The position numbers were made by a program, and so were the translations under genes. The notes beneath the pieces were generated by a model, which saw nothing but the letters and a program-made list of their open reading frames with translations, had not been told where the DNA came from and searched no databases. A stretch of 64,000 nt of DNA from an uncultured Akkermansia sp. (GTDB lineage Bacteria; Verrucomicrobiota; Verrucomicrobiia; Verrucomicrobiales; Akkermansiaceae). The DNA lies in NCBI GenBank assembly GCA_944390825.1, contig CALXRG010000015.1, forward strand, positions 1-64,000, given 5' to 3'. Shown one piece after another: positions 53,439 through 60,192 of the stretch (its first letter is position 1; each line of letters begins with the position of its first letter).

Positions 53439-53468
53439 GCGGCCCCGGTGCAACGCAACCGGGGCCGC
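53439..53468 (+). terminator. Hairpin after acnA
   Basis: A 10-bp perfect GC stem (53439-53448 with 53459-53468) with a 10-nt loop and no T-run, lying 26 nt before the next start codon. It may terminate acnA or affect initiation of the flavin reductase gene. Confidence 0.55.
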
Positions 53469-53494
53469 CCATCTCTTCAACCGCAACACACATC

Positions 53495-54004
53495 ATGAAA
53501 ACCATACCATTTACCGAACTCCAAGCCAATCCGGCCCAACTCATCGGGCACCAGTGGATGCTCATCACCGCCGGCACCCCGGACAAATTCAACACCATGA
53601 CCGCCAGCTGGGGCGGACTTGGCTTCCTCTGGAACCGCCCCGTTGCCTTCGTCTTCGTACGCCCCAACCGCTACACCCGCCCCTTGATTGACGCACAGGC
53701 GTCCTTCACCCTCTCCTTCATGCCGGAGAAATACCGCAACGACCTCGTCTTCTGCGGGCGGCACAGCGGGCGTGACACCGACAAAATGGCCGCCACCAGC
53801 CTGCAACCCCTCACCACCCCCGGCGGTCTCATCGCCATGCAGGACGCCGACATCGTGCTGGAATGCCGCAAAATGATGGTCACCACCATGCAGCAGGAAG
53901 ACTTTCTGGACTGGAGTGAAGTCTCTCCCCGCTTCTATGCCGAGGACAATCCCCTGCACCGTGTCTACATCTGCGAAATCACTGCTGCCCATGTGCGGGA
54001 GTAA
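53495..54004 (+). CDS. Flavin reductase family protein (FMN-binding split barrel)
   Basis: 169 aa from ATG 53495; upstream in-frame sequence overlaps the hairpin. The split-barrel features are QWMLITAGTPDKFNTMTASWGG (start ~20), where most members read NxMTxSW, FVFVRPNRYTRPLID (~51-65) and FTLSFMPEKYRNDLVFCGRHSG (start ~69). Such proteins bind FMN and often reduce flavin with NAD(P)H or act as small oxidoreductases. Substrate unknown. No promoter adjoining the start was found, so read-through from acnA is possible. Confidence 0.82.
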   Translation: MKTIPFTELQANPAQLIGHQWMLITAGTPDKFNTMTASWGGLGFLWNRPVAFVFVRPNRYTRPLIDAQASFTLSFMPEKYRNDLVFCGRHSGRDTDKMAATSLQPLTTPGGLIAMQDADIVLECRKMMVTTMQQEDFLDWSEVSPRFYAEDNPLHRVYICEITAAHVRE

Positions 54005-54054
54005 GGACATCAAAATTAAATTAGCCTAACATCATCAAAAAGGCTCTAAAAAGC

Positions 54055-54082
54055 TTGCCATAGCCCACGCCTGTGCTATGAT
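54055..54082 (+). promoter_or_regulatory. Promoter abutting the rubrerythrin gene
   Basis: TTGCCA (54055-54060), 16-nt spacer ending TGC, TATGAT (54077-54082), 10 nt before ATG 54093. GAGG at 54085-54088 may be lost from the mRNA if transcription starts near 54089. Confidence 0.65.
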
Positions 54083-54092
54083 ACGAGGCGTT

Positions 54093-54638
54093 ATGAGCAC
54101 AACCATAGACAACCTCCTGACCGCCCTGAAAGGCGAAAGCAAAGCCTGCGCCACTTACGCTGCGTATGCCAGCAAAGCCCTGCAGGACGGCTATCCTCAG
54201 ATCTCCAAGCTGTTCGAAGCCACCTCGAAAGCTGAGCGCATCCACGCTGGCAACCACGCCCGCGCGCTCGTGAAAATGGGAGCGGAAGTACCGACCTACG
54301 AGTTCACCGTCCAGGTAGGTACCACACTGGAAAACCTCAAGAGCGCCCTCGCCGGAGAGAACTACGAAGTCGAGGAAATGTACCCGCCCATGATCGCCAC
54401 AGCTGAAGCCGAGGGTGCCACCCAGGCCCTCAGCGGCTTCAAGTGGGCACACGAAGTGGAGAAAACCCATGCTCGCCTCTACACCGAAGCCATCCGGCAG
54501 CTGGAAAGCGGCGAAAAGCTTACCATTTCGTCCAAGTACTGGGTCTGCCCGCTGTGCGGTGAAACCTTCGACTCCATCGAAGGCGTAGCGAAATGCCACG
54601 TGTGCAACGTCCCTGCAGAGCGCTTCATCGAAATCTGA
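54093..54638 (+). CDS. Rubrerythrin
   Basis: 181 aa from ATG 54093; an ATG at 54078 lies inside the -10 box and is rejected. An N-terminal ferritin-like four-helix bundle provides the diiron ligands (KGESKACATYAAYA, SKAERIHAGNHA, AGENYEVEEMYP, HEVEKTHA). A C-terminal rubredoxin-like knuckle pair (CPLCG and CHVC, ~149-173) holds a Fe(Cys)4 site. It reduces hydrogen peroxide in anaerobes and microaerophiles, which fits a gut or anoxic host. Confidence 0.95.
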   Translation: MSTTIDNLLTALKGESKACATYAAYASKALQDGYPQISKLFEATSKAERIHAGNHARALVKMGAEVPTYEFTVQVGTTLENLKSALAGENYEVEEMYPPMIATAEAEGATQALSGFKWAHEVEKTHARLYTEAIRQLESGEKLTISSKYWVCPLCGETFDSIEGVAKCHVCNVPAERFIEI

Positions 54639-54784
54639 AGAGCGCCAAAATCCAAGAGGCTTTAATGCCCATCTGACGGCAGTCTCTCGCCGCGCCAGCC
54701 CGGCACTTCACCCCCAGAACGATTTTTCCCCCTGTGGAGTGAGCGTGTTCCGGGTGTTGGCGGCGGCAGGGACTACTGCGACAC

Positions 54785-54811
54785 AAAACCTCTGTTCGGC
54801 ATCTGCAGAGG
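54785..54811 (-). terminator. Weak terminator after tilS
   Basis: On the minus strand, CCTCTG pairs with CAGAGG (54806-54811 with 54789-54794), followed by TTTT (54788-54785), 15 nt beyond the tilS stop. Confidence 0.45.
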
Positions 54812-54825
54812 AGCAGGCCGAGGAG

Positions 54826-55794
54826 CTATGCTTGGTCGCCGCCCCCGGTTTTTTTCTCACTGATCTCCAGCCGACGGTGACTCCGCCGTGCCACACGGCC
54901 ACCCGGTAACACCAGGCAATGCTGACGGGCATCAGGTGGTAGTATTGCATCGACTGCCCGTACCATCTCCTCACTCAGGTCGTTCACTCCGCACTCCCGC
55001 AGATAGCGGCGGATGACCGCCTTCCGCAAAGCCTCACTTTTTCCCTCGAGGTACGGAAGGAAAAGCCTGCCCTGTGGATCCTTGTACGGTTGCTCTGCCA
55101 GCAGCTCGTCAAGGGCCTCCAGTGCCTCGGCCTGCAACCGGGCACTGCGGCAAATAACCGGCGTCACATCACGCCCCAGTGCCTCATTGAGGGCGGGCAG
55201 CACCACGTGGCGCAGCTTGTTGCGGGCGGCATCGGTTTCCGCGTTGGTTGCATCCTCCCGCCAAGGGATACGCTGTTCCTCCAGCCAACGGGTCAGCGCA
55301 TCGCGCCGGCAATGCAGCAGCGGCCGCACCCAAGTCACCCCCTGTGCCACAAAAGTCTCCTGCATGGCGCGCCAGCCGGCGGCCCCCCGAGCCAGTCGGA
55401 ACAGAGCCGTCTCGGCCTGATCATCGGCGTGGTGGGCCAGCGCAATAACCCCCACACCGTGCTTTCGCGCACAGTCCACCAGAGCCTCGCGGCGAACCTG
55501 CCGGGCGACAGTCTCCAGAGAGCCGCGCTGGGAGGCGGCCAAAGCCGGCACATCCACGCGGCAAAGCTCGTCGGGCACGCCCAAACGCTCACACAGGCTC
55601 TGGCAAAAGGCAGCATCCCCGTCCGCCTCAACCCCGCGAATCCCATGGTGCACGTGGCAGGCCCTCACGGGAACCCCCTGCTGCACCAGCAAGTACAGCA
55701 GTGCAACCGAATCCCGTCCGCCGCTCAGCCCCAGCACAACTCCCTGTCGGAGCAGCGGCAGGCACGCAGGGCTCAAAGCGGGGGGAGAGGTCAT
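54826..55794 (-). CDS. tilS: tRNA(Ile)-lysidine synthase
   Basis: 322 aa. The PP-loop LGLSGGRDSVALLYLL (~21-36; Ser-Gly-Gly-x-Asp-Ser) binds ATP, and ACHVHHGIRG (~45-54), ALAHHADDQAET (~117-128) and RNKLRHVVLP (~191-200) are TilS blocks. It changes C34 of the CAU-anticodon isoleucine tRNA to lysidine. The C-terminal domains are short relative to E. coli TilS (432 aa), as in many other phyla. It lies 21 nt after the prepilin-like gene and probably shares its transcript. Confidence 0.92.
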   Translation of the reverse strand: MTSPPALSPACLPLLRQGVVLGLSGGRDSVALLYLLVQQGVPVRACHVHHGIRGVEADGDAAFCQSLCERLGVPDELCRVDVPALAASQRGSLETVARQVRREALVDCARKHGVGVIALAHHADDQAETALFRLARGAAGWRAMQETFVAQGVTWVRPLLHCRRDALTRWLEEQRIPWREDATNAETDAARNKLRHVVLPALNEALGRDVTPVICRSARLQAEALEALDELLAEQPYKDPQGRLFLPYLEGKSEALRKAVIRRYLRECGVNDLSEEMVRAVDAILPPDARQHCLVLPGGRVARRSHRRLEISEKKTGGGDQA

Positions 55795-55815
55795 GCAGCA
55801 GCTGAAGCCGGCAGC

Positions 55816-56601
55816 TTATTTGCTGTCCTTTTTCTTGCCTTTATTTTTGCCTTTTTTAGCCTTTTTACCGGCATCTGCGGCATCAGGCATCGCGGGGGCT
55901 ATCTTCCGGTAAACTTCTGCGGTATCCGTCGCATCGGGATCCACCTCGATACCTTTGACGCTCATGTCGGCATACAGCACCACGATCGTATTGGCATGGC
56001 GGTCAGCCGCCGGCCAAACCATCTTGAGGAAGCTATCATAATCCGTCACGCTTTTACCGCTCTCCGGGAACCCATCCGACAGCCAGGGCATTTTGGCCAG
56101 GTCCCGCCGGCCTGCGGTGCGGATACAGGAGTTCGGGTTCTCCGGATCCTGGCTGGCATCCGTCCAAGAAACATAGGACACACTGTCACAGGTTGCTTCC
56201 ATGCGGTCGCCATCAACCTTCGCCCGCCCGTCAGCCGGGCAGTGAAAAATGGAGGAAATCTTCATATTGCCGCCGGGTTCCTTCGGATAGACGAAATTAT
56301 TGGTATCCTCCTGCGCCAGAGCGACCCACCAGCCGTCCGTCTCATTCACCTCCTCCGTGTCCTCATCATCCGCCATACCACTGGTAGGCAGCATACTGCG
56401 GTGTACCAGCTCATCACTGTAACTCTTGGCGAGCACCGCGAGCTGGCCCATCTGCTCCTTGCAGGCTGTAACGTCGGATGTTCCCCGGGCACTAAACAGC
56501 ACGGGAACCGCTATAGCGCCCATCGCTACCAGGATGACTACCACCACGATGAGTTCAATCAGCGTAAAGCCGGCACGCCGGCGAATAGAACGAAGCTTCA
56601 T
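55816..56601 (-). CDS. Prepilin-like protein with N-terminal methylation motif and H-X9-D motif
   Basis: 261 aa from ATG 56601, fixed by the promoter. RRRAGFTLIELIVVVVILVAMG is a type IV prepilin N-terminus with PilD cleavage at Gly11/Phe12 and Glu at +5. The globular part has WWVALAQEDTNNFVYP and HANTIVVLYADM, close to the H-X9-DG motif of the large prepilin-like families of Verrucomicrobiota and Planctomycetota. The tail is Lys-rich (KKAKKGKNKGKKKDSK). It is an isolated gene with no pilus machinery around. Role unknown; pseudopilin or exported surface protein. Confidence 0.85.
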   Translation of the reverse strand: MKLRSIRRRAGFTLIELIVVVVILVAMGAIAVPVLFSARGTSDVTACKEQMGQLAVLAKSYSDELVHRSMLPTSGMADDEDTEEVNETDGWWVALAQEDTNNFVYPKEPGGNMKISSIFHCPADGRAKVDGDRMEATCDSVSYVSWTDASQDPENPNSCIRTAGRRDLAKMPWLSDGFPESGKSVTDYDSFLKMVWPAADRHANTIVVLYADMSVKGIEVDPDATDTAEVYRKIAPAMPDAADAGKKAKKGKNKGKKKDSK

Positions 56602-56609
56602 ACCCTGAT

Positions 56610-56637
56610 ACTGTAGCATATGTCACACCGGCTTCAA
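56610..56637 (-). promoter_or_regulatory. Promoter abutting the prepilin-like gene
   Basis: TTGAAG (56637-56632), 16-nt spacer ending TGC, TACAGT (56615-56610), 8 nt before ATG 56601. Confidence 0.6.
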
Positions 56638-56834
56638 GCAAAAACTGACAAAGCTTTCGTCTTTCAGGTTTCGAGCAGCCTCTCTGAAACTGTTATTTGT
56701 TCCAGCGGAGTCTCTGCGTCTTTCTACTCCTGCGTTTAGACCAGGCATCAACCTTTACCGATGCCGGCAGCACTGTGTGGCAAGCCGCATAGACGCTCCA
56801 CCTCCGAAACAGACCCGGGGAACGCGTTTTGGGG

Positions 56835-56862
56835 TTGCATCGTCGTGTGTTTCAGATAAAAT
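56835..56862 (+). promoter_or_regulatory. Promoter abutting the coiled-coil protein gene
   Basis: TTGCAT (56835-56840), 16-nt spacer, TAAAAT (56857-56862), 6 nt before ATG 56869. Confidence 0.6.
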
Positions 56863-56868
56863 GTCAAC

Positions 56869-57588
56869 ATGATGGACAGGATTAATCTACGCAAGCCCCT
56901 GCTGCTCTGCGCGACCGTCTCCGCAGTGTGCAGCATCGTGATATGTCTGGCGGTCTCAGCCGTCAACACGGGGAAACTCAGCGAGCAGCAGGCCAAACTG
57001 GAGATGCTCAGCCAAGAACTTGGCACTCTGAGAGCCTCCCTGTCCCCCCAGCCAGCACAGGCACAGCTTGCCGGGCTCGACAAGCTCGAGCAGGAGGTTG
57101 CCCGCCTGAGTACCCGGCACGAACAGCTGAGCACCCAATGCGATGCCCTGAAAACACTTTCTGAAGCTCCGCTGCAAACAATAGCAGCGATACAGCACAC
57201 GCTGGACGACTTGAGAGCGCAGAACGCACAACTCATGGCAGACAGCCAAACCTCGCGGCAAAGTGCCGCACTGCCCCTGCGACGACTCGACGAACTGAGC
57301 GCCAAAATCGAACAGCTGCAAATGGACGTCGCCTACCTTTATGCAGAAAGCAACGCCTCGCGTCAGCACCTGATCGCCCTGCAAAACATGCTCCTGCAGC
57401 ACAGCAGTGAGGCGCACCGCGCGGACAATTCTTCATCCGGCTCGGATCACATCAACTGGGGCGACAAGGGAGATCTCCTCAAAGCGGGGTATAAGCTTCT
57501 GCGCGGCAAAGCGGGCGACATCGTCGACGGTGTCCAGGACTTCGTTGATCAGCAGCGGGCGGATTCCCTGACCTTCCCCGCCCAATAA
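56869..57588 (+). CDS. Membrane-anchored coiled-coil protein of unknown function
   Basis: 239 aa. One N-terminal membrane helix (~10-31, LLLCATVSAVCSIVICLAVSA) is followed by a long predicted coiled-coil (~38-185) rich in Leu, Gln, Glu and Ala heptads (KLEMLSQELGTLRASL, LDELSAKIEQLQMDVAYLYA). A short globular tail (DKGDLLKAGYKLLRGKAGD) ends it. No family recognised. The topology suggests a periplasmic spacer or scaffold. ATG 56872 is an equal start candidate. The 18-bp palindrome downstream probably ends its transcript. Confidence 0.7.
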   Translation: MMDRINLRKPLLLCATVSAVCSIVICLAVSAVNTGKLSEQQAKLEMLSQELGTLRASLSPQPAQAQLAGLDKLEQEVARLSTRHEQLSTQCDALKTLSEAPLQTIAAIQHTLDDLRAQNAQLMADSQTSRQSAALPLRRLDELSAKIEQLQMDVAYLYAESNASRQHLIALQNMLLQHSSEAHRADNSSSGSDHINWGDKGDLLKAGYKLLRGKAGDIVDGVQDFVDQQRADSLTFPAQ

Positions 57589-57771
57589 CCGGAGACCTAC
57601 CGAAGACCTTCCGGCGTCCTTCCGGTCCCCTCCCCGGTGTCCCCGGCGGGGGACGTCCGCCACCGGTCCGGTATCATGCCTGGCACCATGGCCTGCATTT
57701 CCCCCACTCCATGGCCTGTCTTTCCCCCTAAAGCGGCGCAACGGCTGACACCTCATACCGCGGGGCCCATA

Positions 57772-57815
57772 TACAATGAGGGGTGCAGGCTCTTCAACCT
57801 GCACCCCTCATTGTA
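57772..57815. terminator. 18-bp perfect inverted repeat, probable bidirectional terminator
   Basis: 57772-57789 pairs with 57798-57815 around an 8-nt loop. It lies between the convergent coiled-coil gene and tRNA-Ser, 9 nt beyond the tRNA 3' end. No long T-run follows on either strand. The stretch 57589-57771 shows nothing else. Confidence 0.7.
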
Positions 57816-57823
57816 GTTTCTCA

Positions 57824-57911
57824 CGGAGAGAGTGGGATTCGAACCCACGGTGATATCTCTACCACGCTCGATTTCGAGTCGAGTGCCTTAGACCAACTCA
57901 GCCATCTCTCC
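57824..57911 (-). tRNA. tRNA-Ser (anticodon CGA)
   Basis: 88 nt including discriminator G. The acceptor stem is GGAGAGA/TCTCTCC and the D-arm begins TGGCTGAGTTGG. The anticodon arm is CTCGA-CTCGAAA-TCGAG with anticodon CGA. The long variable arm (class II) and GGTTCGAATCC T-arm are typical of serine tRNA. CCA is not encoded. It reads UCG codons. Confidence 0.95.
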
Positions 57912-57940
57912 CTCCCGGACAAAGCGCGTCGGTGCCCCAC

Positions 57941-57969
57941 ATTCTGCCCACAGCATGGCCCATTGTCAA
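57941..57969 (-). promoter_or_regulatory. Promoter of tRNA-Ser
   Basis: TTGACA (57969-57964), 17-nt spacer, CAGAAT (57946-57941), about 23 nt before the mature 5' end. Confidence 0.5.
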
Positions 57970-58074
57970 GCCATTTCTGCACATAGGCCCTTCTGCCGCA
58001 CATTTTCTTCCGGTCAGACGCCACGGGAGCAGCGCAAAAAACGCAACAATTCCCTCCCAGGGTAGAATTTTCGC

Positions 58075-58103
58075 TTGCCAAGTTCATCAGTTTTATTTAT
58101 TAT
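58075..58103 (+). promoter_or_regulatory. Promoter abutting the GTG start of the 349-aa protein gene
   Basis: TTGCCA (58075-58080), 17-nt AT-rich spacer, TATTAT (58098-58103), 6 nt before GTG 58110. Confidence 0.6.
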
Positions 58104-58109
58104 ACGCCC

Positions 58110-59159
58110 GTGGCAAACTCACTAACAAGAGCGATAATACTACCCTTACTTGCGTCCGCCTCCCTTCTGAATGCTGCTGAGCTGACGGATTTCAAGCTGA
58201 ACATGAACCGTGAAACGGCAGACTCCGCGATGTCCAAAGACTACAAATACAGCGTACTCAAGGATTCCACCGTACGCCGGACCTGGGAGCTCAAGAACCG
58301 CAATGTCAGCATGGATTTCAGGGCGGATGAGGATAAACTGATCTGCATCACCCTGGAGTACACGAAGCCGGCGCCGGTCAAAGTTTGCGTCAAGGATGCA
58401 GAGAAGATCGTGGGTGAGGAATTGCGCAAATGGCGCAACGTGAACGACGAAACCTGCGAGAAGCTTGGCATGAAACGGGCCATGGGCTGTCAGACAGCCA
58501 GCGGCTATTACGTCTTCCGGGAGAAAGACAGTGATGACAAATGCATGCGCATGGTGTTTTATGTTGATAAGCCCCAGTCTGACCGCTCGAAGCTGGAGGT
58601 CTTCGATGGGCTGAAGTCCACTGCTCTCGGCACGTCCGGCACGACTGACCTCACTTTCCTAATGGAGGACGAGTATGCTCGCAAAGCCGGGCTCGGAGCC
58701 AAACTCAACGAACCCACCCCCACTGTCGAAGCGTCGTCTGCCTTGGGCGACACTTCTCTCACCCTCAACCAGCAGCGTACAACTCAGAAGAGCCAGGGGA
58801 GTGCCCAAACGGCCCTTGGCAATAACCCCGCGCTGGCAGCACAACAAAACAAAGCAAAGGCCGCTGCCGCAACGCCCAAGCCAGCACAACCGGCTCCAAG
58901 CCCGGCAGCAGCACCCCAGCCGGTCGAGCAGGATGCGTTTGTGAGCGCCACAGATCCCCTCTTCAGCGCCATTGGCATGGGTGGCGTAGGCTCCGGGGGC
59001 CGCATTGCTGTCCTGGTCATAGCGGCGTTACTCATCATCGTGCTTCCGCTGGTTCTCATTGCTCAATCCGGCAAGCAGAACAAAGCCAAAGTCAAGCCTG
59101 TGGTATTCCCCGCAGGAGGCAAGGCCATCCGCCCGCTCAACAGCAAAAAACGCCGGTAA
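58110..59159 (+). CDS. Secreted/membrane protein of unknown function with C-terminal anchor
   Basis: 349 aa with a GTG start. Signal peptide MANSLTRAIILPLLASASLLNA cleaved before AEL. Residues ~25-190 form a soluble domain with KWRNVNDETCEKLGMKRAMGC and four or five Cys. A Gln/Ala/Pro-rich linker (~205-275) follows. A membrane helix (~300-320, AVLVIAALLIIVLPLVLIA) and a basic tail (RPLNSKKRR) close it. Topology predicts a periplasmic domain tethered by its C-terminus. No family recognised. Confidence 0.7.
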   Translation: MANSLTRAIILPLLASASLLNAAELTDFKLNMNRETADSAMSKDYKYSVLKDSTVRRTWELKNRNVSMDFRADEDKLICITLEYTKPAPVKVCVKDAEKIVGEELRKWRNVNDETCEKLGMKRAMGCQTASGYYVFREKDSDDKCMRMVFYVDKPQSDRSKLEVFDGLKSTALGTSGTTDLTFLMEDEYARKAGLGAKLNEPTPTVEASSALGDTSLTLNQQRTTQKSQGSAQTALGNNPALAAQQNKAKAAAATPKPAQPAPSPAAAPQPVEQDAFVSATDPLFSAIGMGGVGSGGRIAVLVIAALLIIVLPLVLIAQSGKQNKAKVKPVVFPAGGKAIRPLNSKKRR

Positions 59160-59182
59160 ATCAACGGCATACTGCCATTCTC

Positions 59183-59216
59183 ACAAGCCGCTCAAGCCAC
59201 CTGCTGAGCGGCTTGT
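59183..59216 (+). terminator. Rho-independent terminator after the 349-aa protein gene
   Basis: A 12-bp perfect stem (59183-59194 with 59205-59216), 10-nt loop, then TTCTGTTG, 23 nt after the stop. Confidence 0.8.
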
Positions 59217-59298
59217 TTCTGTTGCGGCAGGGGCCTCAGCATCAGGCAATGGCCACCCGCCAAACCGGTCTGCTCCCAGCGGAATCCACCCCCAGCGC

Positions 59299-59361
59299 CA
59301 CTCTCCACTCTCCACTCTCCACTCTCCACTCTCCACTCTCCACTCTCCACTCTCCACTCTC
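59299..59361. repeat. Heptanucleotide satellite, nine perfect copies of CACTCTC
   Basis: 63 bp of exact 7-bp repeats, all pyrimidine on the plus strand except one A per unit. A 7-bp unit can slip and shift frame, but no convincing gene contains it. It lies beyond the 3' end of the lipoprotein gene at 59507. Confidence 0.95.
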
Positions 59362-59506
59362 AGCTCTTCTCTCTCCGCGTCCTCACGACCTCACGCCCCC
59401 GCACACCTCTCCCCTTCTCTTCAGGCCAAAATCAGCGACAAAAAGGCCGGGTGCTCTCCCTCAGGAAGAAATCACCCGGCCGAAGACTCACGAAAGCCGT
59501 TCCGAT

Positions 59507-59974
59507 TTAATTCGGGACAAAGCAGTATGAACCGGCGTTGTAATACAGCGTCCCCGTCATCCCGGGAACCAGCGGGCCGAACTCCCGGAAGATCGGTTGA
59601 GTGAAGACAATTTCCTTACCCTTCGTCTTAACCGTCACCTTTTCCGCCTTGCAGGTGGTCATCGAATTGCCGGCGGCATTGCCAGCCAGCATGCCCAACG
59701 CACCAAAGCCCACCGTCGACACAACACGGCCGCTGCCACCGCCAAGCATCTGGCCGGCACCTGCGCCTATCGCAGCGCCCAAAATTGATCCATAGATGGA
59801 CGTCCGGTCGTTGGAATTAATCGTCGTCGGCAAGGTAGACACAACCGTTGCATCCATCTGCTTTGCCCCCGAACCGATCATTTTGGGAGCGACCTTGTCG
59901 AAAGAGATGTAGCTATTGCACGAGCCCAGCGTCAGGCTCAGCACCGTCATTGCGAGTAATGCTTTTAGTTTCAT
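59507..59974 (-). CDS. Glycine-zipper outer-membrane lipoprotein
   Basis: 155 aa. The signal peptide ends in lipobox LTLGSC (Cys19). GSILGAAIGAGAGQMLGGGSG (~64-84) and GALGMLAGNAAGNSM (~91-105) form two glycine-zipper hairpins like those of SlyB/Pcp/17-kDa-antigen proteins. The C-terminal part (VTVKTKGKEIVFTQP) resembles the small beta-domain of that family. Likely an outer-membrane structural lipoprotein. Confidence 0.82.
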   Translation of the reverse strand: MKLKALLAMTVLSLTLGSCNSYISFDKVAPKMIGSGAKQMDATVVSTLPTTINSNDRTSIYGSILGAAIGAGAGQMLGGGSGRVVSTVGFGALGMLAGNAAGNSMTTCKAEKVTVKTKGKEIVFTQPIFREFGPLVPGMTGTLYYNAGSYCFVPN

Positions 59975-60055
59975 CTGCTCTAATCATGATTGTTGTCCTA
60001 TCACTGGCGTATTGTTCGGAACGCGCGAGCCGCCGACCACCAGCCTTACGATGGC

Positions 60056-60084
60056 AGGATAGCAGCTTGTTAGACAACTGTCAA
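60056..60084 (-). promoter_or_regulatory. Promoter of the lipoprotein gene
   Basis: TTGACA (60084-60079), 17-nt spacer ending TGC, TATCCT (60061-60056). The implied leader to ATG 59974 is ~75 nt and ends in AGAGCAG. Confidence 0.65.
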
Positions 60085-60192
60085 GATCAAACTACGTCTT
60101 TCTTACAAATAGAGGAAGTCAAATAATCACATTGAGAAACAAACGGACCGCCCCCACCCGCGGCGCCAGCAGGAAAAATGGCCTTGCCCCAC

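Larger units (their letters stand above)
59160..59506. other. Intergenic region with terminator and heptamer satellite
   Basis: Contains the terminator at 59183-59216 and nine CACTCTC heptamers at 59299-59361. The rest is pyrimidine-rich on the plus strand without a gene. Frames crossing it start inside the upstream gene or lack signals. Confidence 0.6.
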
